Shown: piece by piece, positions 21,631 to 32,475 of the stretch
Layout of the letters: every line of letters starts with the position of its first letter
Numbering within the stretch: the first letter of the stretch is position 1
Assembly: GCA_900239685.1 (NCBI GenBank)
Contig: OENT01000340.1
Coordinates: 1-64,000 of the forward strand
Direction: 5' to 3'
DNA length: 64,000 bases
Source of the DNA: Rotaria macrura
Lineage: Eukaryota > Rotifera > Eurotatoria > Philodinida > Philodinidae
Translations under genes and position numbers: made by a program
Notes under the pieces: model-generated
The model's database searches: none
The model's input: only the letters and a program-made list of their open reading frames with translations
Told to the model about the DNA's origin: nothing

Positions 21631-22894
21631 CAGAGATGGGCACGGTTCGGGTTTTTCAAAATTTTAACCGAACCGAACCGAAAAGGAAAATTCTGAAACT
21701 CCACTGTAGGCAAGTAAAAGTATGTGATTTTTATTTGAACTCGCTCATCTTGTTCTAGATGATTGTTATCTATTGTATTTATGTTTGTGTAAATCTACAT
21801 CTTTTTAGTTGTTATTTTATTTTCCTTATGCATGTCCAAAAACGTGAGTTTGTATATGTATTGCACAACAAGGAAAATAAAAAAAAACACTAGGGAGTAT
21901 AAATAAATATGAAAACAATACAAAAGTATAAAGAAAATTTCTCAAAAGAAGTCAGAAATATCATTTCTCGATCTTGTATAACGTTTTTGAGCATTCTTTT
22001 CATTAGAGTCCATGAACCTAACGCGAATGGATACTCCATAGGTCTTGGTTGTGAGTAGGGTTGGTACTTTACTTTTAAAACTTTTGTAAATTCAATAAAC
22101 TATTTACCAAGTTAAATAGTTAAGAATTTATTAATTTTATTTATTTACTTTTTGAAAAAGTAAAGTTAATGTACCACCCTTAATTGTGAGTGTAATATCT
22201 CGATCATTTTTCCTTGTAAAATAATTATTCTTATGCCACAGGAATGAAAACCAGATTCTGAACCTGCTCATATATAAAAGGATATTTCATTGCTCTAAGA
22301 AAAGTTTTAGCAATGATGGTAACAAAATCAAATATTAAAAACGTTCGCGTCATTTGCATGTCCTTAACGCGAACGCCAAGCAATAAAATGTTCTTTAAAC
22401 GAACAATCTAGATAAGAACAACCGGAAATGAAAAGACTAAAATATTTATCTATTCCTGTGCACAAATTTTCATGAAATCTATTATAATATATATCATTCG
22501 ATTCTTCATCTTTAGCTCAGTCATTCCCTACCGATTCAAGAAGAACATATAAAACTAAATTTGAAAAGATACATTTTCTTTGACCTCAGGAAAATATCAG
22601 GTTTCTGGGTTTATCCATACGACTATAATAGGTAGAGGAAATCTAGTGACACCATTCGATAGAGCTGGTCGAATTTTAGTTCAAACAAGAATGAAACTTT
22701 TGTTAAATTCTCCAGGGAGAATGGCTGATGAATATAGTCGCATCGGGTGCTAACTTCACATGTGTAGAAAATATATAAATATCTTCATTGCTAATTACGA
22801 CATCCGTTGACTCGTCACTTAAATGATTTTTCGTATCTATAAACTAATTTAAACTACATCGAATTAGCTAAGAACCGAACCGTGCCCATCTCTG
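21631..22894. mobile_element. hAT-like non-autonomous element with AACCG arrays and exact 8-bp TSD
   Basis: The ends are perfect 20-bp inverted repeats, CAGAGATGGGCACGGTTCGG read inwards on both sides. The flanks are exact 8-bp direct repeats CTAGTTAT (21623-21630 and 22895-22902). Subterminal GAACC/AACCG repeats follow the left TIR (CCGAACCGAACCG) and sit next to the right TIR. The perfect ends suggest fairly recent movement. The 1.2-kb interior is AT-rich, has no transposase and carries a small nested element at 22056-22182. Confidence 0.9.
22056..22182. mobile_element. 127-bp nested MITE
   Basis: The left end TAGGGTTGGTACTTTACTTTT pairs with the right end AAAAGTAAAGTTAATGTACC...CTTA. Flanking 8-mers GTTGTGAG and ATTGTGAG match at 7 of 8 positions, again suggesting a hAT-type target duplication. 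It lies wholly within the element at 21631. Confidence 0.65.
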
Positions 22895-22902
22895 CTAGTT
22901 AT

Positions 22903-24012
22903 CCATTTGAATCGATTACATAGGTTGATTTGTAATTACATGAATAAAATCTTTTAGAAGCATAGAGATTCAATCGCCTATAACGACAACAACAAAAGAA
23001 TCATAATATTATGTGCTAAATTTTAGTGTAATAGAATTGCTTCAATAATTTATAAACTATCTTAAGAACTAAAATGTCCTATGCATGGAAATAAAAACCT
23101 TTATGTCAATGATTTGTCTTACATTTAAGAGTTGTATATATGTAAATATTAGTTACTATGTTCTCATGATTACTTAGTTAGAATCTGTCTTTTTTTACTC
23201 GTTCTTTTCAATCTCTATTTATTTATTGATGCTATTTGCCGTCATTTCTTTTACTAAAGTATACTTGATAATTGAAAACAAATCAATATTGATGTGTATA
23301 AATTTTTCTTTTCATTTACAATAGAAAATGAAGCACGAATTATTAAATATTAATAGAAATGATTCATGAGTATGAGGTTTTCATTGAAAAAAAGAAACTG
23401 TCTATCCTTGTTAGTCACGAAATACTAGATTTTTGGCCAATGATACTTTAAATAGTTGGTCTCATTTTAAACTTAAGTTCTAATGATCTAATCAGAAGAC
23501 CATGATTTGCATTTGATAGTGATATACGATTTTACTGAAAGCAAGAAATCCATAGAATGTTCGTGGTAGTAGCTATTACGCTCACTTGTCTTTTGATAAA
23601 ATAAGATGACACAAGATGTAGCCTAGCTGTTGAGTAAGACATTGTACAATTGTATTTAACTGAGGAATTCTTTGTTTGTAGATAATGAGATTCAAGAAAC
23701 GATAATTATGCAAAACAAAGTGGCACTGAGACAGTGTCGAAGCTATGAGAGTGGTCCATTGCTATTACTGTTTTTCTATCGATCAGTAGCTTTTTTTCAG
23801 ATTCGATTGATGACAAACTTTCGAACTGAACCGAGTATAGTACACTGTTGTAGGATATAGAAGTTCTATAACTACTGACATCTTTCTATTTTATCTGATC
23901 TATTGGTTGTTCATAATGCCATGAATGGAACATGATGGTGACCTTCTCGTACCTTTCCCGTTTAGTTCTTCTTCATTGATCTGAACACATTTTATGTTGA
24001 TTAAAAGTCAAC
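22903..24012. other. Gene-free interval upstream of the PPxY protein
   Basis: No exon, RNA gene or repeat boundary was supported. The proximal part presumably carries the promoter of the next gene. Confidence 0.4.
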
Positions 24013-26228
24013 ATGCTTATACACTGGTTAGTATTCATAATTACTATTCTAATTGTTATCGTTAATGCCGATATAAACAATACGAAACGTTCATCTATAA
24101 GTATGTGTAGAAATAAGATTGTTGAATTTCATCACAACTATTTGTTCTTTTCGAAGTCTCTGCTGTTTCTGAACAAACACAAAACGATATGATTGACAAC
24201 GATATATTTAATCAATCTTCGACGTTAACTACTAGAAAGATTTTGATTAGGTATTACCAACAAAAAAATAACTTCAAGCGTTCAATAAAAAGAAAAGTAT
24301 CGATTTAAATATTTTATTACAGAGTAACCCGTCAAAATGAAAATTCACTACAATCAATAATAAATAATCGACAACGTCGTGACATAGTCGAGTAAGTCAA
24401 AATGAGTTGATCGGATATTTCTTCTCCTTTTTTTGCAATACATCTATTTCATAAGTATTTCTATGCGATTGACATAAAATATATTTATTCTTATAGAGCG
24501 ATACAAACTTCTGATTTTGTTATTAATATAGTCAAAGCAATTGAAAATTTCGAAAGGTATTCTTTTTTACCTGAAATCACATAGTGAATATTAGATGTCT
24601 TTATTTTTCATTGTGTCTCTTTATATAATTAATTTTATTTGTCGCGTTTAACTATAGTAAATGCAATTAATGTAGAAAGAAAAAAAAAATTTCATGTATG
24701 ATTTAAAACGTTTTCTCACAAATCTTCGTTGTTTTTTCAATGGTTTCTATTCTTTGTTTTTCTTTTCTCTATTATTTATTTAAGTGATTATTGCTTTAAT
24801 TGTGTTATTGTCTCTTTTTTTCTAGTAGTGATGAAATTTTCGGCATGGGCAAAAAGGTAATGTAATGACAATGAATTGTTTTTTAAACATGTATTTGATC
24901 GCATGACATTAGTAGAAGTTATTTAGGAGAATAAATTTCATAGAAAAATCGTTTTATTTATTCAGAAAACATTTTAAATAGACTTCGGTAACTTATAATG
25001 GATTTTACCTGAAAACTTCATATGAACAAATTCCGTTAGCATAGTTTGATTTTCATGATTATTTCCCATTGCGAGAACTTTTCTTTCATAATTCTGCTTC
25101 TAATGCTACTCATGTCTCAGTCATATCGTCTAGTTCGTTGTGACCCGGATTCTAGAAACATAGATTTCACGAATGTTTCAAACGTTTCATATTCTTCTAT
25201 ATGACAATGAAAAGAAAATTTCAGAATATTAATTTCTTCGTTAGTTTCCTGGTAATAACTTGCTGTATGGCTATCAGAAGAGCTATAGAAATAATGTTTA
25301 AATTCAGAACAATATTGAGACGTAACTCTAGGTCTCAGGTGTTAGTTGTAAAATTTCAATCGAAACAGTTTTTGCTTTAATGATTTAATACATGGCTATT
25401 AAACGTCTATCGTGATCATTAATCTCGTTGAAGATTTGTCAATTCAATAGGTTTCATTATTGAATTCTTTTATTTTAAATCAGTATTAAGTTGCTGTCTC
25501 TAGACAAATGTTTAGTTCGAGAACGTTTTCATGAGAGTGCTAACTATCTATAGACGATATTAATAGATGACAAAAAACAGACAACCATTACACGTCGATT
25601 AATAATGAATCGGCACGAACTTCATATAATCATGATAGATATTTTATGGGACATTATTAAATATATTTGTCTTCCATATGATAAGTTCAACGTTTTTCTT
25701 CCTATGCTAATGCTAAGCTGACATATCTAATTGTATGCTCCGTTTTTGTTCTTTTTTCCCGTGAAAAGTTTTTATTAACATTACTTGAATAAGTCTATAT
25801 CTATCCTTAAAGATCATCTATAAATCATCGAGTTTTCTATATTTAGGTGGCTATAGCAGTATTTGCTCTTGTATCATTTTGTATTCTTTGCTGCTTTATT
25901 ACAACATTATGCGTTTGCATTAGATGTTGCTGTAGTAACGGTAGTAATAAACGAAAAAGAAATCAAGGTATAATTAATAGGAAAAGATTTCGTTTTCAAT
26001 TCGAATATTCTGTTGAATTTAGATTTTTCGACTACAACACAGCCAATAGTTATTCATGCAGGCTCTACAAACTATCCAATTCAATATAATTATCAACAAG
26101 CATCACGAGCAACATTCAACTCTGAATATCACCCGATGTTACCACGGCCGAGTGCACCACCACATCCATTAGATGATTTTCTTACCGAACGACCACCATC
26201 ATATGAAAAGATTTGTAAAAGCAGATAA
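24013..26228 (+). CDS. Type I single-pass membrane protein with Cys-rich tail and PPxY motif (seven exons)
   Basis: Exons 24013-24100, 24157-24250, 24323-24391, 24497-24556, 24826-24856, 25847-25967 and 26023-26228 give 222 aa in one frame. The first exon is a signal peptide (MLIHWLVFIITILIVIVNAD). A polar luminal part of about 85 residues follows. A membrane helix (VAIAVFALVSFCILCCFITT) runs into a cysteine-rich juxtamembrane stretch (LCVCIRCCC) and a basic stop-transfer segment. The tail is proline-rich and ends with PPSYEKICKSR, a PPxY motif of the kind bound by WW domains such as those of NEDD4-type ligases. This layout resembles Shisa/CYYR1/WBP1-type adaptors, but the luminal Cys pattern of Shisa is absent, so no family name is given. 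The third-last intron is about 1 kb; the others are short. Confidence 0.72.
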
Positions 26229-28214
26229 TTTTATTGTATTTATATGAAGAAAGAAAAAAAAAATATTTGATTTCGTCAGATGTTGTTTGAAGTATTTTTT
26301 GTGTTCGTATCTTCAATTATCTCTCAATTTAGGATGTGTTTTTTTTTGGTTTCTTTTCATTACATCAGATTGTCTTCTTCAACCAATACTGTATAGATAA
26401 AGGAAGTTTTTATGCATATTGTAGTACTTTTTCTTTCTTAATCAGATTAATAAAATTTCATAATAGATGCTTAACTGTATTGAATCGACTTGAAACAAGT
26501 ACATTGCAAAGAAAAGTTCAAATTAATGTCATTCGAAATAAAAACAAATCAACGAACTCATTTGTATTGAAACAATTGTTTATTTTTTCTCAACGTCTGT
26601 TTTCCATCAATGTATGTGTGACATGCAGTTGACTTGTCGATAGCAAACATGAGGAGAACATTTATATTTTCTATATAAATCGGAACATTTTTCAGAATTC
26701 ATCTATATCGTTGACCTTTAAACGGGAAAAACGATTGATAGAATACATTAACATTCGGCAGTCACTCATCAATAAGAGTTTTTCAAATTTATCTTATTAT
26801 CTATTTATAAAAAAAAAAAATAAGAAATACACATTCTTTTTATTTTCTTCTTTTCAAATCGACCTATTCCTATTAAAACCTAGTCATCTATGAAGTTAGA
26901 TCGATATTTAAAAAAAAACAAAACAAGTACAATATGAACCCTTGAAATATACCTGTCGTTTGAATATCAATCCAATAAACTGTAAGTAATTGAACATCAG
27001 AATTTCGATTTAACAAACGTGAACTAAACGTTTAGTTTCTTCTTCTGAGATTTCGACAATATTTACATGATAGTATTTGTTATGGAATAACTATAGTGAT
27101 ACAAATAAGGAATTGATTTAAATAAGATTCACATTAATACATTTGAAATTAACTTTTTATTCAAAAAAAATTATATCGGACATATGTTTGAAACATGACT
27201 ATCGTTGTTTTATGATGAAAAGGATTTAACGTACGAACACAATAAGAAAAGAGACAACTGTGTAGGCTAAACCCACTAATGTTTCTCCGTTCGTATTTTA
27301 TCATTGTAAGATTGACGTTTTGTTTCTCATTAGACGATATGAGTTGTGTTTATAAACAAAAGGAGAAAGAAAAAAGAAATTAATTCTATAGAAGTACTTA
27401 CACTTTATGCATTGCTAAATATAGAGCAGTTTTTTTTTAAACTTAGAAACTTTGATGGCCATATTATACATTGCTTTTAAAATTGCATAATGAAGAGAAA
27501 ATCTTAATTTTTAATCTTAATAATTGATCCTAACGATTGCATGTAAACCAAAATAAATTATTTAATTTATTGTTAATTGTGTCTCTTAGTAAAATTGAAC
27601 ATTGTTATCAGTAATTTCCTTTTCTCTAGAAATAGTCTTTTTTTTCTCGTGTCCTATTCAATACTATGATTTCTCTCGATGGTTTCCATCTTTATTTTTG
27701 CGTTTACGTTTTTCTTGACTCTTTCACAACATGTCGATACAAATGTTCGAATCGTTTATTATTCTCATAGATAGGTCACACGTAATAAGAAAGTCATTTC
27801 AAATATCAACGATTTCATCATCATGCGTAAGTAGTCGAATGAGGAAAATTTCGTTTGGGGAAATAATCATATATATCTTGAGATTTAGAAAAAAACATAT
27901 CTATATATATTAAAAAATTTTTTTTTAAATACAGATTAATCGTAATTTAATTTCCCTCGAGGTATGAATATTATTCATCGATAGGTTAGAAAACAAAACT
28001 TGCTGAATAAATGAAAGGATTAACAATCATTTCATTATTAGATAAACAATATAAAAAGCTGTCACTTTTCTCTTCAACTATAGAAAGATGTTCAGTAAGT
28101 CTGTCTCATCAATACTTTTATTAAATCAATCAAACAAATCTCCTTAAAACAATACCAATAAAACCTAGAGTCAATCGAATTAGAAGTGATGTATGAGAAG
28201 AGTAATTTAATTGA

Positions 28215-28245
<31 letters not shown>

Positions 28246-28537
28246 TCGAAAACAATGTTCTTATTTTATTCTACGTCCATAAAAAACAACGATTAAATAT
28301 TCAACAACAACAACAACAAAGACTCATTATATTTATCAATGCTTTGACTTTTACACTTTATTATCATTATTTATAATCCAGAGCGGAACTAAGAAAACTG
28401 AAGTTGTTCGATATTTTCTTTGCTCTCTCTCTCTCATCATGTTATTCTATTTGATCTATATAAAAGAACAATCGATTGTATTTCTAAATTCATTCTATTT
28501 CTTTTTCTAGAATAATCAATATCTTATTTTCTTGTAG
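26229..28537. other. Intergenic interval before the GPCR
   Basis: AT-rich with an (AT)n run at about 28218-28245 and a (CAA)n run near 28303. TTTTCTTGTAG directly precedes the GPCR start codon and looks like a splice acceptor, so a non-coding 5' exon may lie in this interval. No other gene was supported. Confidence 0.45.
28218..28245. repeat. (AT)n microsatellite
   Basis: About fourteen uninterrupted AT units upstream of the GPCR gene. Confidence 0.9.
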
Positions 28538-30285
28538 ATGGGCAATGTACCTGATTTTTGTCGTAATATAACAATATTAGCAAATCAAACATCTTATCAA
28601 TATTCATTCGAATGTTGGACTGAATGGCAAATATCGGAATTTCTACGTATACATTTACCATTGATTATATTACCTATATCACTTATAAGTAATTCTATAT
28701 CATTTTTTGCTCTACGAAGTCGTCATATGCGTGGAACAGCAACGGCATTTTTCATGCTTGTACTTAGTATACTCGATCCACTTGTATTATTAACGAAAAA
28801 TTTCGTCTATTTTCCTACGTTCATTTCAGCTTATGATAAATCATGTAAATGTCTTTATTTTCTCATCTATGTCGTTGGATATACAAACGTCTGGATACTT
28901 GTTATAATGACAGCCGATAAATTTGTTGCCGTATGGTTTCCATTGAAAGTTGCATATGTTTGTACAATTAGTCGAGCCAAATATGTTTGTGTATTTCTAT
29001 TTGCAATGACAAGTATTATATCACTTCATCACTTTTGGACAATTAAAAGTTTTATAACACCGAGAGATGTAAAAAAACGTACGTGCTACTATGAATCACG
29101 ACGTTACGCTTCTATATTACGTCTATGGCGTTATGTTGATTTTTTTATATGGTGTTTTCTACCATTTATTCTCATATCAATATTAAGTATATTGATTATC
29201 TATAAATTAAGTCGAAAACGACGTATATCTCGTCATAATCATAATAAAACAATACAAAGAAGTGTCATATTTGGAAAAGGTAAATACGAATAAATTTTCT
29301 ACTGAATAAACAAATGAAAGCAAAAATTCAGATTTAGTAATCTAAGATTTAAATTCCCATTGGACATCATAAATTCCATATGCCATAAATTTCATTATAT
29401 AATTTTGTTTTCTATTTCTTGGAATAGTTCGATCTGAAAATTAATGATTCAGATCGTATTAAAGAGTAAAATCGATATGGTTCTGTCTAATCACATATGA
29501 CTAATATATATTATGCAAATAGATTATCTCGACTTGACATTTCTAGACGATCGAAAGAATTTTTCTTTTCTTCCTTTTTGACAATTCGTGACATTTTATT
29601 TTGTACTAACCGAGAAAAAAACTAAGTTCATCAATGTCTTTATTTTTCAGTCGAAAATGGAAATCGTTTAGTTGAACATAGAGCAGCAGGCTATCAAGAT
29701 ATTGAAATGCGTAGTACACAAAGAACAGATACTCTACGTTTACGACAACGTCATATAACAGTTATGCTACTTGCTGTTGCCGGTGTTTTTCTTCTTTTCA
29801 CATTGCCAAATAGTATTTATTTTGTACTCGAAATTACATATGGCTTTAATACACAACCCAAAGATAATGATTATTATAAATGGTTACGTTATCATCGACT
29901 AACTATTTTAACAATACTTATGTTTCAATTGAGTGACTTACAACATGCAGCAAATTTTTTTATATATCTATTAACTAGTGATAAATTTCGTCGATCTGTT
30001 CTTAGTATATGTCTATCAATCGTCTACATAATACCATCGATATTTGGTTGTTCTTACCTTCGTCGGAAAAGTTCCAAACAGTATTCAACAAAAAGATATG
30101 ATAAAGATCCTTGTGACGTATCATCTCGCCCCAGTCCTTCTGAAATGTCTGTTACAATACGATATTCTCGTGATGCATCATTGAAACAGCAACAAACAAA
30201 ATATCGACAGGATTATCATTCATTATTATCAAAATCAACGACAAGTGAACTCTTGCAAAATGAAAATAAGAGGATGACTATATGA
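28538..30285 (+). CDS. Rhodopsin-like (class A) orphan GPCR, two coding exons
   Basis: Exons 28538-29279 and 29651-30285 join in frame to 458 aa (AAAG at the donor, TCGAA after the CAG acceptor). A short extracellular N-terminus carries sequons (NIT, NQT). TM1 (IHLPLIILPISLISNSISF), TM2, TM3, TM4 and TM5 are in exon 1, and TM6 (VMLLAVAGVFLLFTLPNSIY) and TM7 in exon 2. The end of TM3 reads ADKFVAVWFPLK instead of the usual DRY/ERY. TM7 ends ANFFIYLLTSDKFR, where NPxxY has become NFFIY. The TM6 region keeps an FTLPN pattern. This resembles invertebrate peptide receptors, but the ligand cannot be told. The stop lies 99 bp from the stop of the convergent gene at 30385. Confidence 0.85.
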
Positions 30286-30384
30286 TATATATATATATCA
30301 TAATCATTTTATATTTCTATGTTTTATAGAAAAAAAATGATTTTAGGAATAAAAAAAATGAAACATAACACTGAAAACTTTTGC

Positions 30385-32475
30385 TTACGCTTGTAGGTGG
30401 TTCCATGATGTAGTCCGTAGAACATCTTTTAACAAAAAAGAATTTTCAGATTCAAATGCAGCTATTTTAGCTGAAAAACGCTTATTATCATAATATGTTG
30501 TTGGATTTAACTTCGGATCATCATCATCTGTAACTGAATAATGACTGACACTAATTGGAGTATTAACATGTCTTCTAGTTGATTGACGACGCGAATACAG
30601 TGTATTTGTACGTGAGAAAGTAACTTCTTTACTTATGGTCCCTGTTGTTGTTATTGATAATTGGGTTTTTTCTTTTTCATTCGTATTAGTATTAACATTC
30701 TGTTGTTGCTGTTGTTGTTGTTGTTGCTGCTGTTGTTGTTGAATTGCCAAGTTAGTAAAATACATAACGTAGAATGGACAAGATGCTCCTTTGTTTTGAT
30801 TAGAATGATGATTATGTTTTTTCGAATATTTTGTGCTTGATACTGATGATACAGGTAATGGAGTCACAGGGAAAACACTATCCATGCCAAGATTTGATTG
30901 TTGTGGAATTTGATAAGCATGAGTTAAATTCAATCGACTATTATCATCTTCATTAGTAACCGGTGTTAATTCAGTAATACCTGATAAACTTTGTGTCGAT
31001 TTTGTATAAATATCCATTGTTCCTGTATTTGAGCCGAGTGTCGTCGTGGTACCATTGGTTAAGACTGATGAAAAACGTCCATGACTACGTTCCGTTGTAT
31101 AATTCGTGCATGTCGATGAAAGACGACATGATGTAGAAAGAGATAAAATACTTCGTGGAGTACTAGTTGAATCCTAAGATAAAAAACAAACATTATTTGT
31201 TTAGATTTAATTTCAATGCGTCATTGTCTAATACATATTTTAATTAAGATCAAAGATTAAATATGAAATCATGATTCATTCTACGTGTTTGCATTTATCT
31301 TGTTTGATAGCTTTAGACAATTTTAACAAATTGAAAAGATCGATGATACCTTTTGTAACAGTAATCTCACAATGATCTATCATGATATAAGAAGATAAAA
31401 TTCTGCTGTATTTCATATCAGAATAAAAAACATATCAATGTCAGTATTTTGTAATGAACAATTGTCATTCTATCAACTTATAGAATATTCAAGCAAGTAT
31501 ACAGATAGAGATGAATGTGATTTGAAATTGATTGAATAGTTTTCATAATAAAATTGAACAAATTTTGAAAAACATTTAGCTTATAGACGATTCTACGTTG
31601 TTTGTTTTCTTTCAAAAGACTTGTATGGATTTCAGTTTGACATCATGACAAAGTATCGATCGAGGAAAATTAGTTATTGAGACGTTTTTGAATTATGTTA
31701 GTGTGAACGACAAAGAATAGAAAAGTTTTCATCAGCAGACTATTGATTTAACATTAGTTTTCATGATTAAATTTTGAATTGTCAAATAGATTTGTTCTTT
31801 TTTTTTCGAGGATAAATCGATTATATCTTTGTCGTACAGTTCGTTTCGTCTAACTTTATATTTCTATCTATACATTACATCCATGCTAATCTAATTATAA
31901 TTGTTGTTCTATTTCTTTGTTTTTTGTTCATGAGTCTCAATTTTGATTAAGTAAAATCTTTATACCCGATTATAATGTGCTAGTAAAATTTTGTTTAAAT
32001 CTCCATGTACTTTTAATTTAGTATTCTTTTGAATCACTTCTGATCTTATTTGACTAGAAATAGTCGATGGTGTGATTGAAATTTTCGATGAAGAATCTTT
32101 TGTATCGGAATTTGCTGCCGAAGATTTAGCGTCAATTATTTTTTGACGTCGTACAGGTGATGGTCGAAAAGCAGTTCGCATCGCATTTCTACTTAGAGAA
32201 AATTGATTTTCTGCTTCTTTTCTTAAAGCATTATCATGTGTAATTTGATAATATTGTCGAATTTGATTTTTCGACGAATGATTCAATTTCGTTACAATAC
32301 TATTTTGTTCGGATGACATTAATGATAAATTAGTTGAACCAATATGACGAGATTGATGTGATATTATAAGTGGTTGACTTCTTATATCGTGAACTTCTTG
32401 TAATGTATCGCCAGCAAACAGGCCCGTTTTATTTCTCGGTAAGCCAATCGTTGTAGTAGCTGTTGTAGTTGTCAT
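30385..32475 (-). CDS. Unrecognised low-complexity protein with polyQ (two exons)
   Basis: Exons 32475-31966 and 31173-30385 (minus) join at CGG|GAT to 432 aa. The first exon opens MTTTTATTTIGLPRNK and contains a basic segment (FRPSPVRRQKIID). The second exon is rich in S, T and N, and includes an uninterrupted glutamine run of about 16 residues at 30741-30690. The C-terminus has a more ordered, charged part (DNKRFSAKIAAFESENSFLL). No signal peptide, membrane helix or known domain is visible. The frame continues upstream of the chosen ATG to 32652, but that part is low-complexity F/S-rich and more likely untranslated. Coding support is the long open frames and one phase-consistent 792-nt intron. 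Confidence 0.62.
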
